64,000 nucleotides of DNA from Alisma plantago-aquatica (Eukaryota > Streptophyta > Magnoliopsida > Alismatales > Alismataceae), in the NCBI GenBank assembly GCA_963693085.1, contig OY856411.1, positions 63,410,001-63,474,000 on the forward strand, in the 5' to 3' direction. A model generated the notes under the pieces. The model saw only the letters and a list, made by a program, of their open reading frames with translations. It did not search any database and was not told the origin of the DNA. Position 1 is the first letter of the stretch. The number at the start of each line of letters is the position of its first letter. Shown here in pieces: positions 22,981 through 32,330 of the stretch. Position numbers and translations under genes: made by a program.

Positions 22981-24255
22981 CTAAGAAGTGTCATCAACCC
23001 ATCGTAACCGATACGACTTGGGATGGGGCTCCAATTGCAATCCCAACTCCTGAACGACAGTAGAAGACACGATATTGGCTGAAGATCCTCCATCAACTGT
23101 CAGTACGCACATGCGACCTCGAACCTCCACAACTGAATAAAACAATGATGTACAACACCAATCATCATGAGGTGGACTTTGTATAGCCAAGAGGACCCGA
23201 TTTTGCAGAGCAGGATCACCTGTTCTGTCTTCCTCTTCCTCGTCACTAGGTTCTGAAGCCGGAAAGACATCTTCATATTCTATGCCATCATCATCTTTCG
23301 TTGTCATTGTATTCATCACACGACGTGGACACTGGTTGGAGCGATGACCATATGCATGGCAGGAAAAGCACTGGATAGGCTTGGTGGCAACTGGTTTTGA
23401 GGGTTCGCATACCGTAGTTGGTGTTGTTGAAGTAGTCGCCCCTTGACGTGGTTTCCACCCAGGTGACCACAGTTGGGGGCGGCGCTGGATTTTCTCCTCA
23501 ATTCGTTCAACACTCTGAATGGCATCATCTAGGGAAGTGAAATGCATGACTACTAGACGATCAACTACCTCATCACGAAGTCCCCTACGAAAATTTGCGA
23601 TTGCGACAGTGACATCCATCCGAACCTCAGATCGGTTGCACAACTCTTGAGATTTGCTGGCGTAGTTGGCGACGCTGTTGTCACCTTGCTTGAGATCTTG
23701 ATATGCTAAGTAAGCCTGTTGCTTGTAATCTTGAGGTAAGAATCGCTGCACGATCAAAGGACACAATTCCCCCCATGTGTCGATGGGGACGTCGCGTGGT
23801 TGATTCCACCATGCTAGAGCGGCTCCCCGAAACTTAGCGGTGGCAATCAGGACTTTGGTTGCCTCACCAAAGGTTCTGTATAACTGGAAATAGTTGTCGG
23901 TGCAGTGTAACCAGTCAAGCACAATCTTGGCGTCACGCTCGCCATGGAACTCCGGTAGCTTCATTTTAACAATGCGTTCTGCTTGTATGTGTTGAGGGGC
24001 TGGCTGACGATTGTTGTTGCGGTTGACCTCCAATGTATGCATGCGTTGTTCGGAGGCCGTAACACGACGGAGGAGAAGTTCAAAAGTGTCACCGCGTTGG
24101 GCTTGATGTTGCATTATTTCCTCCTGCCGTTGCATCAGGGTGTCCAGTTGATGTTGAACTACATCACCCTGTTGTTGTTGAATAGCCTCTAAAGTGGAAG
24201 CAATTGTGGTCATGAAGCCATCTAGTTTGTCGTTGACTTGTTGAGCAGTCACCAT
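22981..24255 (-). CDS. Gag-protease protein of a gypsy element, 424 codons
   Basis: Open from ATG at 24255 (MVTAQQVNDKLDGF). Residues about 1-75 form a Q-rich, probably coiled-coil N terminus. Residues about 90-270 are the retrotransposon gag core (MKLPEFHGERDAKIVLDWLH, then ALAWWNQ). A zinc knuckle CFSCHAYGHRSNQC (CX2CX4HX4C) follows near residue 322, then an acidic linker, then protease with VLTVDGGSSANIVSS (active Asp in DGGS). It stops at a TAG where the sister copy has CAG (Gln). Beyond that stop the frame continues to the 3' LTR with further TGA codons at expected CGA arginines. It probably supplied virus-like-particle protein while RT and integrase came from elsewhere; that is inference. 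Confidence 0.85.
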   Translation of the reverse strand: MVTAQQVNDKLDGFMTTIASTLEAIQQQQGDVVQHQLDTLMQRQEEIMQHQAQRGDTFELLLRRVTASEQRMHTLEVNRNNNRQPAPQHIQAERIVKMKLPEFHGERDAKIVLDWLHCTDNYFQLYRTFGEATKVLIATAKFRGAALAWWNQPRDVPIDTWGELCPLIVQRFLPQDYKQQAYLAYQDLKQGDNSVANYASKSQELCNRSEVRMDVTVAIANFRRGLRDEVVDRLVVMHFTSLDDAIQSVERIEEKIQRRPQLWSPGWKPRQGATTSTTPTTVCEPSKPVATKPIQCFSCHAYGHRSNQCPRRVMNTMTTKDDDGIEYEDVFPASEPSDEEEEDRTGDPALQNRVLLAIQSPPHDDWCCTSLFYSVVEVRGRMCVLTVDGGSSANIVSSTVVQELGLQLEPHPKSYRLRWVDDTS

Positions 24256-25069
24256 GATGCCCTGGAGAAGAAAGCTTCCTTAAAGTTGATGTGGAAGGAA
24301 GTGCCTCAGAGGGAAGGTTGATCCAGTATGCCCTGACCCTACGTCGATTTTTCGGGGCTGCTTACTAGCAAGTCCGGACGCACCGTCACTGAATGCTATA
24401 TATGCGCTGCTAGGTAGGGAACTGGAAAGCGGACGTTTGCGAGGAAGACCAGAGTGGATGTCGGGCGGGAGTGACCAACGACTGTAGATCCGTGGATGGT
24501 CGGCCTGCTTGATGGTGACTGACAGTCAATTTGCAGGAGAGGGTCTAAGCGCCGCGTGAGGTTGAGTGGATTTGCCAAGCGGGAGGGTGAGGCCTGTTGT
24601 GTAGACTGGCTGCCTGAGGGCGGCTGGGTTGTTGGACGCTGTGTAGTTGCGGACGGACGGAGGTTGCTAGTCGCTGCTCCGCTTGTTGGTAGGTGAACGA
24701 GTGGTGCTGCTGTCTGACGCAGGGTGCGTGAGAGGGATGCGAAGGCAGATGGCAGGGCGACCAGGAGCGCGCTGCTGTTCACGCTGTCGGTAGCTTGCAG
24801 AGAAGGCGAACGTTGCTGGGCGGTGTTGGCCTCGGGCGGAGGTAGTTGGACGGCGGAGAGGGGCCGTTGACGGAGGCGGGAGACGGGATGTTGGCAGAAG
24901 CGAGAGGGGAGAGGGGGCAGAGTTAATGTTCCTCGGATGAACAGTAAACGGGAGGGCCAAATAGGAAAGAAAAGAGGGGGGGGGGTTGACGGAAGCGTGC
25001 GATGAACACATGGGGGGAAAGAGAAGAAGGCCGTGCCCTAATAATTTAGGGTTTGGCTCTGATACCACT

Positions 25070-25404
25070 TGATGTAGCCACGCTACGGAGAAGAAGAAAG
25101 AGAAAGATAATTTTGCAACAAGCAAACAAAATTTTAATTCATAATCGACTGCCTGGACAAAGGCCCCAAGGCTAGCTTATATAGAGGACTCTAGACTTGG
25201 CATGCAAGTCAATAAAATAGGAAACTAAAATCCTAATACAAAAGAATTAAAATCCTAATAAAGAAATTTGGAATTAATAAAGCCATAAAATTCCTAAGTG
25301 CATAATGAACTAAATAAAAGCCCATCTTGAGCTCAATAAGCTCTAATCAGGATTATCTTGGATTTGGGCTTGCTTTCTATGCACATCTTTCACGGATTGC
25401 ATCA
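25070..25404 (-). repeat. 5' LTR of the minus-strand gag-protease element
   Basis: 335 bp, same ends as its partner. The leader downstream (24256-25069) is GC-rich and open in several frames but encodes nothing recognisable. Confidence 0.92.
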
Positions 25405-26318
25405 GGATGTTAATTGGACAACCTGATGCAACAACATGATGATATAGTTCAACACCAACTGGACACCCTAATGCAACAACATGATGAAATAATTCAACAT
25501 CAAGCCCTACACGATGAAGCTTTTGAAATTCTTCTCGGACGTGTTACGACCTTCGAAAAACACTTGAATAAACTGGAGGCCAACCGCAACAACAATGTTC
25601 GTCAGCCCGCTCCTCAACCCATACAAGCTGAGCACATTGTTAACATGAAGCTATCAAAGTTCAGTGGTGAGTATGATGCCAAGATTGTGCTTGACTGGTT
25701 GCACTGTGCCGACAAGTATTTCTAGTTATACAGAACCTTTGGTGGGGCAACCAAAATCCTAATTGCTACGTCCTAGTTTCGAGGAGCTACTTTAGCATGG
25801 TAGAACCAACCGTGAGACGACCCCGTCGACACTTGGGTGGAACCACGTCCTTCGATCGTGCAACGATTCTGACCTCAGGATTACAAGCAACATGCATACT
25901 TGACGTATCAAGATCTCAAGCAGGGTGATGACACCGTGGCCTACTACGCCAGCTAATCTTAAGAATTGTGCAACCGATCCGAAGTTTGAATGGATGCCAC
26001 TGTCGCAACTGCAAATTTTTGTAGGGGACTTCGTGATGATGTAGTTGATCGTCTAGCAGTCATGCACTTCACTTCTCTAGATGCTGCTATTCAAAGTGTT
26101 GAAAGAATTGAGGAGATACGACGCTGTCCCCGAATGTGGTCAACTGGGTGGAAACCACGTACGTTAAGGGGTGACTACTACAACGTCGACTATTGAAGGC
26201 AAACCCTCCAAACCATTCGTCACCAAGCCTGTCCAATGCTTTTCCTACCATGCATATGATCATCGCTCTAGCTAGTATCCACGTCGTGTGATGACCACAA
26301 CGATATATATATATATAT

Positions 26319-26722
26319 AAGGAAATGATCTAGTGAGAAACATATCTGGTGAGAGCATGAGAGGCATTTGAATAACTCTCCACATAGATCAATTTTTCAT
26401 AATCCAACCGTACAAATTACAAGTATACCTTAATATCTACCTTTCTAAAAAAAATTATCACCATCCAATTTGTAGATCATTCACAACAACCAAATATTTT
26501 TCGACGCTCTATATTGAATTTCAGGCTGACCGTTGGATGTAAAAAGTGTATATTGTACATATGGACATGTAAACAATGTCTGATTGCAATGATTTTTTGC
26601 GACAAGGTAAATGAGATGATGCTTTTTTCATCTATACGGTTGGATTTAAAAAAATAGTTACTAACTTGTAGTTATTCAAATGCCTCTCATGCTCTCACCG
26701 TAAGATGTTTCTCACTAGATCG

Positions 26723-26728
<6 letters not shown>
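26319..26728. mobile_element. MITE with about 55-bp terminal inverted repeats
   Basis: Left arm (gatctagtgagaaacat...gagagcatgagaggc) and right arm are long imperfect inverted repeats of about 50-55 bp enclosing about 300 bp of AT-rich non-coding DNA. TA repeats flank both ends, so a TA target is possible (Tc1/mariner-like), but a longer duplication cannot be excluded. It interrupts the decayed gag-protease frame between the zinc knuckle and protease. Confidence 0.8.

Positions 26729-26729
<1 letters not shown>

Positions 26730-26789
<60 letters not shown>
26730..26789. repeat. (TA)n(CA)n microsatellite
   Basis: About 30 bases of TA repeats followed by about 29 bases of CA repeats, at the right edge of the MITE. 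A shorter TA run lies at its left edge (26303-26318). Confidence 0.95.
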
Positions 26790-26791
<2 letters not shown>

Positions 26792-27421
26792 TGATGGCAT
26801 AGAATATGAAGATATCTTCTGGCTTCAGACCCTAGTGACGAGGAAGTGGAGGAAGAAACAAGTAACTCCACTCTACAAAATCAGGTGCTCATGGCTATAC
26901 AAAGTCCGCCTCCTGATGACTTGTGTTGTACACCATTGCTTTATTCAGTTGTGGAGGTTCAAGGTCGCATGTGTGTGCTGACAGTTGATGGAGGATCTTC
27001 AGCCAATGTAGTGTCTTCTTTTGTTGTTCAAGAGTTGAGATTGCAATTGGAGCCCCACCCTACGTCGTATCACATACGGTGGGTTGATGACACTTATCAG
27101 ACGATGACCCATTGTTGCAAAGTTCCCTTTTCATTTCACGGTGTCTACAAAGATACTGGCCTATGCGAAGTGCTCACTATGACAAGATCCCACATACTAC
27201 ATGGTTGTTATGGCAATATGATTGTCACGTTCGGCACGATGGGTTCTACAACACATATTCCTTTCGACTTGGCAAAACCCGACAACTTTTCAGATGGACA
27301 TCCTATAGTTCTAGGCAGCTAGGTCATGTCCTCCGAGAGATGCCTCCAATCAGCTCATGACAAGGAGTCATTGGGCCTGCTCCTGCGTCACCAGAGGTTG
27401 TCATTTTTAAGGGGAGGAGAT

Positions 27422-27763
27422 TGATGCAATCTGTGAAAGGGGATTTGCATAGGAAGCAAGCCCAGATCCAAGACAACCTCGACTAGAGCTTATTGGGCTC
27501 TAGTTGGGCTTTTATTTAGTTCTTTATTCACATAGGAAATTATGTTCTATTTGATTCCGAATTCCTTTATTTTAGTTTCTTGATTTATTTGCTTGCATAA
27601 GGATTTTCGTTTCCTATTTTGTTGACTTGTACATCAAGTCATCGAGTCTTATATAAGCCAACCTTGGGGCCTTTGTCCTGGCAGTTGAATATGAATTAGA
27701 TTTTCATTTGCTTCTTTTGAATTTATCTCTCTTGTTCTTCTTCTCCGTAGCATGGCTGCATCA
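27422..27763 (+). repeat. 3' LTR of the plus-strand gag-protease element
   Basis: 342 bp from TGATGCAATCTGTG to GGCTGCATCA, directly after the polypurine tract. Confidence 0.88.
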
Positions 27764-28192
27764 TTAAATGAACATAACCAATTACATTTCTAATCATGTT
27801 TACTTCTCATTGCTAAAATAAGAGGACAATAACTTTAAACAATGTAAGAGACAGAGAGTGACATTTATCTACAACAAAGTAGTGACTATCTTTGATAATA
27901 GTCCCTAAATATTAACTCAATTAAAGGTGAAAAAGCACAAAACATGAAAAACCAGAGAATGTGTATTAAGAGAAATAATCTAATAGAAATTGATACTCAA
28001 CACTTAAAAATCACAAAAAGGCACATTTTGAACATTAGGGCAAGAATATAGGCCATTGAAAACCATTAACATGCCATAGGATGCACAAAAATAACACAAG
28101 GCGGCAAATTAGGTGATGCACAGCTAGATACACCCCCTTGGGCCGCCTTGCTGCGTAGGCGATGTGCCTACCTTAACGAGTGTGGTGTTAGC

Positions 28193-28842
28193 TTAACATT
28201 GTGAGAGGAGGTTCACGTCTGTGGTTTAAATGACCTACGACCATTTATATAGAAAATGCTTAGATAAGATCATAGTATAAAACATCAATTTCGTTTCGAC
28301 TTTGCCATGTGTGGTAGTGGAAGTTTGTGGAAACTTTGAGGAAGTTTCAGAGAAGTTTAGACGCAAACTTTGATGAATCTTCAATGTTGCTTTTGTAACA
28401 AAATGATGAAATGTGATGGGAAAGTTCTAAATATGTCAAACATCTACCTAACATACGTTACATTTGTATATAACACAAAATTACAAATACACAATCCCCA
28501 CTCTAAATAGGTAGACTCCTAAACCCTTGTTCTTGTGGTTAACGAGTTACGAACTACATATACAAGGTACAAAACAAGTGAGAGTGATATTTTAATTTAA
28601 ATCTTATAAAATGCAATATCACTTTGCTATCGAATAATTAGAAAGTATGATTCTACATATAAAGATGTAAAAACCATATGAGCTATATGTGTGGGGGATC
28701 GTAAATATAACCTAGATGCCGCTTTAATCTTAGAATATGTGGAAATAAAATTTAGCTTAGACCTAAAGGAACAATAGTTGACTTATGAGGTGGTTGTTCT
28801 CCTTAACACCGAGATAAATATTTTGGATGAAAGTAATACATA
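28193..28842 (+). other. AT-rich intron DNA, nothing recognised
   Basis: Unassigned sequence between two hAT-like elements. Confidence 0.4.
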
Positions 28843-28850
28843 CTCTACAT

Positions 28851-29477
28851 CAATGATTCAAAAAAGGCTATACGGGGCCGCTTATACTGTAAGGTCCATA
28901 GGCCTCTCTGCATATAAAAAATTGTCCCAAAAACGGACCTTTTGATTATGCGGCGGCACAATCGCTTATAAGGCCGGTTGGTCGACAATTTTTAGATGAA
29001 CATTTGTTCTCTTGGCTGAAGCTAGATTATATTTATATTGATAACATTCTCTGGATGTGCTATTTTGTTGTATGTTTTGTACACGAGTCACATGCTTATT
29101 TAGTGTCTATTGTCTTGAAACCTCATGGAAATGCGGGCATCTTTTTGCATGTTTTGGTTAGTCTTTGTTGTTATGTACGTGTTGTAAACCATTTCATGTG
29201 TGCTTCAGTGGAGTTTATGCTTAAATAATTCTAGAATGCATTCTAAATGGTGCTTTATTTCATTAAAACTCTATATTTAAATCAATCTCTAGTTTTAGGG
29301 TTCAAATCTGTAATTGTACAAATTAGATATGCAATTATGTGATTAATTCATATAATATATTAATTAAATATTAAAAATCCAAAATCGCATATCTCCCGTA
29401 TATACTCCCGTACACCGCATATGCTCTATAAGGCGACCTCTCCGCACACATAACACATACCACTCCTTAAAACACTG
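28851..29477. mobile_element. 627-bp hAT-like MITE
   Basis: A perfect 8-bp duplication CTCTACAT (28843-28850 and 29478-29485) flanks imperfect inverted ends: CAATGATTCAAAAAAGG on the left and CAGTGTTTTAAGGAGTGG on the complement of the right. CA(A/G)TG ends plus an 8-bp duplication are the hAT pattern. Subterminal words gcttata/tataagg and gcatat recur in both halves. No transposase is encoded; the short frame at 29004-29228 has no recognised domain. Confidence 0.75.
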
Positions 29478-29514
29478 CTCTACATCATCTCTTGTATTCT
29501 CCATTTTGATGGAA

Positions 29515-29621
29515 GTATATGCCAACCTTCGGGGCCTGTCCCAGACAGACGATTATGAATTAGAAATTGAATGTTTCATTTTATTCTTTGTTCTGCTTCT
29601 TTCTGATGCGGTTCTGCATCA
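29515..29621 (+). repeat. 3' remnant of a gypsy LTR
   Basis: About 107 bp aligns with the last third of the gag-protease family LTR (gccaacc...ggggcctgtcc...gacgattatgaattag) and ends gttctgcatca. The 5' part is missing. Confidence 0.65.
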
Positions 29622-30324
29622 CTTATGTTGGACAAGGTCCCACATGCAAAACCTAGATGTTAATAGTAGCATACCTTTGACAATGGTGGGCGGATATGGA
29701 AATAGAGGTAGTCTGAGTCTGGGATGCATAATCACCTTTGGTCCCTAGGGCTATTGATGCTTCAATAACATCATGAAAGTTGGAACCTATGCTGTCGAGG
29801 TCCTAGGTGCTCACTAGAACTTCACTATAAATTGATGGTTGCTTGACATCTTTGTCATGGTTCACCAACGGAAAGAGGTGTTAGTTGAGGTTAGGATGTG
29901 TTCTATAATGCTTTTGGTTCCTGTGGCCTTCTTGCTTTGAGAACGTCGAAATTATTGCCATTGGATTCTGAATTTAGATTTTGCTAAAATACATATTATT
30001 CTTTATATACATGGAGAGCAAAGAAAAGGATATAGTTAGTTCTTATAAGAAAGGAGAATGCTGTAATACAGAGAAACTTCACTGAAACACACGAATAACT
30101 AGAGGTAGTTTGCTACATAAACTGTGAGGTAGGTTGCTGAAATATGAGGTGTCTGCATCACTTTATCTTGTCTTCTTTTGAAATGTGAGATAGTTTGATG
30201 AAATCATACACCTTATTGAAGGAGTTGATAATCTGGCTAGAAATCGGTTTAAACCACTGGCCTAATTGGAATAAGTTGCGAGCTAAAAGCAGAAAACATT
30301 GATTTAATCCAGCCAGGATATTTG
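29622..30324 (+). other. Intron DNA, nothing recognised
   Basis: Unassigned AT-rich sequence between the LTR remnant and the solo copia LTR. Confidence 0.4.
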
Positions 30325-30530
30325 TCTAGTATAGAAAAGGATTTTGTATATTGGATAATTATAACAAGTTACAGAGGAGACTCTATTATAGGACAAGAGA
30401 GTAAGCCTATTGTCAGAGATAGGCAATATGGGATAAATAAAAAAGGCTAGAGACAAGACAAGTCTAAAGCCCATAACACACAAAATAACAATAAACATAA
30501 AGCAATATAGCACATATACTAATACTAATA
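30325..30530 (-). repeat. Solo LTR related to copia element 1
   Basis: 206 bp starting tctagt and ending tactaata, aligning along its length with the LTRs of copia element 1 (shared ctctnttataggacaagagag and gggataaa blocks). Flanks are atttg on the left and gtttg on the right, a target duplication with one change. It has the same non-canonical TA...GA-type ends as element 1, so these ends are a feature of the family. Confidence 0.75.
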
Positions 30531-31303
30531 GTTTGTATATTACAGGGAGGTACCAGGTACCAGGCCTCCGAGAGGACAGTTCCACATACTGAATTCTGCT
30601 GAAAATATTCAACACATCATACTGAATTTTATGGTTACTCTAATGCAGCTAATTTCATGATTAGCGCAACAACTGTTATAATAACAGTGATAGAAAGTTA
30701 AATATAGCTTTTGCCAGGCTAATAGTTGTGATGTAGTCGTATTCATACTATATTAACCAATATCAATCTTGTTATCATTTTTTAAGTGAAGATTGAGGCC
30801 CACATAACTGTAAAAGGGTAGATAGATGCACGGTACACTTCTTAATAAAATTGCATAAAGTGAAAAAAATTACTGTGTACTTGATTAAATTAGTAGCAGA
30901 ACATCGTTTATTGATACTTTGTAGTATTAATTTGAAATTAGGTGATTGGGCAAAGAAAATTAGAAATGTAATTTGGTGTCGATACTAATTAGGAAGTAGG
31001 AAGCAAATAAAAGTAGATTGAGTGCATGGATATATGAATAAAAGGTGGCAGAAATTACGATCAAGAGTGGATGCTAATATACACATGAAAGAGAGAGTAA
31101 TTATGAGTTATAAGGCTTTTGGAACTTAAGTTATGTAATAATTATTAATGAGAATGACAACTAGCTACATCAGCTCCGAACAAGAACATTGCAAAGAAAG
31201 AGCATGTAATTACCTCGAAGCCAGAAGTGCTGTATAGAAGTCATTGTAATCCTTAACCCGAGATCTTGCCTCGGTTGTGCCTCAAAGCCATATTGCAGTG
31301 AGA
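30531..31303 (+). other. AT-rich intron DNA, nothing recognised
   Basis: Unassigned sequence before the tandem repeat. Confidence 0.4.
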
Positions 31304-31493
31304 GGTGAGCCATAGACATAAAGCGCCAAGGCCGGAACAGGACTGCATCACATCAAGGCTCGATTTTAAATAATGAATCAGAAGCCTGATTATTTTGGGG
31401 TGAGCCTTAGACATAAAACGCCAAGGCCAAAACAGGACTGCATCACATCAAGGCTGGATTTGAAAAGTATGTATCAGAAGCTTGATTACTTTA
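31304..31493. repeat. Tandem duplication, two 95-bp units
   Basis: Units 31304-31398 and 31399-31493 share ggtgagcc, agacataaa, cgccaaggcc and the long block acaggactgcatcacatcaa, with scattered substitutions. It lies about 350 bp before the last RbfA exon. Confidence 0.85.
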
Positions 31494-31847
31494 TCTTGCT
31501 ATTTTTCTGAGAGGAAATAGTCAGTTACTGATCAAGTACCATCTCTATATCGTCCTTCACACAGTTCTCTTTTGGTAATAGTTTTCTGCACCCAGCTTCC
31601 TTTTGAACACCATTGTGTTAATTAAGAAATGTCAACATGATATGAGGTCTGGTTTCTACTAGAGTTTCACAACTTATAGGGTAGAGAGATCATACACATA
31701 CTCTATTTGATAGCAGGCAATATCACACAGCTTATATAGCAAAAGACTGCTTAACAGTATAGTACTTTAGCTTGTCCGAAAGTATATGCTATATAATTTG
31801 GTTTCAATGGTTTGCTTGAAATTATTAAAAACGCTACTGTCTCGCAG

Positions 31848-31997
31848 GTGATTGCTATAGTAGAAAAGCTGAAGAGACAGAGAGAAGGTGCAGAAAAGGC
31901 TGACGGAGAAGATGGGCTGAGCCCGAGTCCCACAGACGATCAAGATGATCCAGACTGGCGTGAGGACGACGAGGACGGCATCATATACGTGGAGTAA
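31848..31997 (+). CDS. RBFA: RbfA family protein, last exon
   Basis: Begins after CTCGCAG and encodes 49 codons plus TAA (VIAIVEKLKRQREG to DEDGIIYVE). In frame it continues the RbfA exon at 9986-10159: the SR of the first exon joins VIAIVEKL, the final helix of the KH-like domain. The rest is an acidic tail (DDQDDPDWREDDEDG) typical of plant organelle RbfA proteins and not of bacterial ones. There are no stops or frame changes. An upstream in-frame ATG at 31812 lies before the acceptor and would be intronic. Splicing over the 21.7-kb intron must be accurate for this exon to be used. Confidence 0.92.
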   Translation: MIAIVEKLKRQREGAEKADGEDGLSPSPTDDQDDPDWREDDEDGIIYVE

Positions 31998-32330
31998 TAG
32001 ATGAAGGCCATAACACATTCTGTCCCCACTCCGAGCAAATCAGCTCTTAGCTGCCACGATGGCTGACCGGGAGCTGCAGTGTGCAAACGATTCATGCCTG
32101 TGGAGAAGGCAGTATGAAGTATGAAGCCAATGCCGTTGGCTAGCTTGTTCTGGCTGGTGCTCGAGACACCTATACTTCTGTCCGATGGTATTGTTTTTAG
32201 TGGAAGAATTCCAGTGTATGTATAAGTTTCTAAAATCTTCTTCCTTACACCCTACAATGCGCAACCTCTTTGTATCATGTAAATGAATTATTTGCATCTG
32301 TTTGGACGTGGTTGGTCGTTTGCACCATGT
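31998..32330 (+). other. Probable RbfA 3' untranslated region
   Basis: Non-coding sequence after TAA with unique, non-repetitive character. An AATGAA at 32282-32287 is a possible polyadenylation signal of the degenerate plant type. The end is not defined. Confidence 0.5.

Larger units (their letters stand above)
22328..25404 (-). mobile_element. Non-autonomous gypsy element with gag-protease only (minus strand)
   Basis: A 3,077-bp element with LTRs of 331 and 335 bp, TG...CA ends and a perfect 5-bp duplication GGATG (22323-22327 and 25405-25409). Primer-binding site TGGTATCAGAGCC lies two bases inside the 5' LTR (25055-25067). A purine tract TAAGGGGAGGAGAT precedes the 3' LTR. The only coding content is gag plus protease. 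It is inserted in opposite orientation into the gag of another member of its own family. LTRs differ by about 5 percent by eye. This architecture fits the group called TR-GAG (LTR elements keeping only gag), here with protease retained. Confidence 0.92.
22260..27322 (+). pseudogene. Gag-protease of the plus-strand gypsy element, broken and interrupted
   Basis: Starts at ATG 22260 (MVTIQLVNDNVDGINTT), is cut after codon 22 or so by the inserted element, and resumes at 25410. The resumed gag shows QLDTLMQQHDEI, a coiled QQ-rich part, then KLSKFSGEYDAKIVLDWLH, the retrotransposon gag core. Several stops follow (25720-26210). The zinc knuckle is ruined (CFSYHAYDH, with Tyr for the second Cys). 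After the MITE the protease reads VLTVDGGSSANVVSS. The frame then runs through a linker to near 27410. No pol follows. Confidence 0.85.
21169..27763 (+). mobile_element. Ty3/gypsy-type gag-protease element (plus strand), degraded and split
   Basis: Paired LTRs of about 331 and 342 bp (21169-21499, 27422-27763) enclose a leader, a gag-protease reading frame and a purine tract (aaggggaggagat) directly before the 3' LTR. The primer-binding site is TGGCATCAGAGCC at about 21501. No reverse transcriptase, RNase H or integrase lies between the protease and the 3' LTR. A second family member (22328-25404) is inserted in the gag and a MITE (26319-26728) further along. Flanks gtaag and ttaaa do not match, so the target duplication has decayed. 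Confidence 0.85.
20729..28184. mobile_element. hAT-like element enclosing nested gypsy elements
   Basis: Perfect 8-bp duplications GTGTTAGC (20721-20728 and 28185-28192) flank imperfect terminal inverted repeats (left CATACTTATTTAGGCG, right complement CACACTCGTTAAGG). The left end folds as a hairpin: 20730-20812 has aacttat/ataagt ends and complementary ggcatcat/atgatgcc-type words. A second, similar hairpin starts at 20947. Without the gypsy insertion (21169-27763) the element is about 0.86 kb and non-coding. Confidence 0.6.
10160..31847 (+). other. 21,688-bp RbfA intron filled with nested elements
   Basis: The intron runs from GTAAGT at 10160 to CTCGCAG at 31847. Both flanking exons are phase 0 and read on as one RbfA protein. 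It contains at least three well-supported hAT-like elements, one nearly intact copia element, two gag-protease gypsy elements, two solo LTRs, an LTR fragment and a MITE. LTR-type sequence alone accounts for roughly 12 kb. Confidence 0.88.

Noticed and set aside
24396..25125. Two overlapping frames (128 and 152 codons) on the minus strand
   Set aside because: Same GC-rich leader of the sister element, upstream of the true gag start at 24255; no domain.
31812..31997. Independent 61-codon small gene
   Set aside because: Its downstream 49 codons are the last RbfA exon with a good acceptor at 31847; the first codons are intron.
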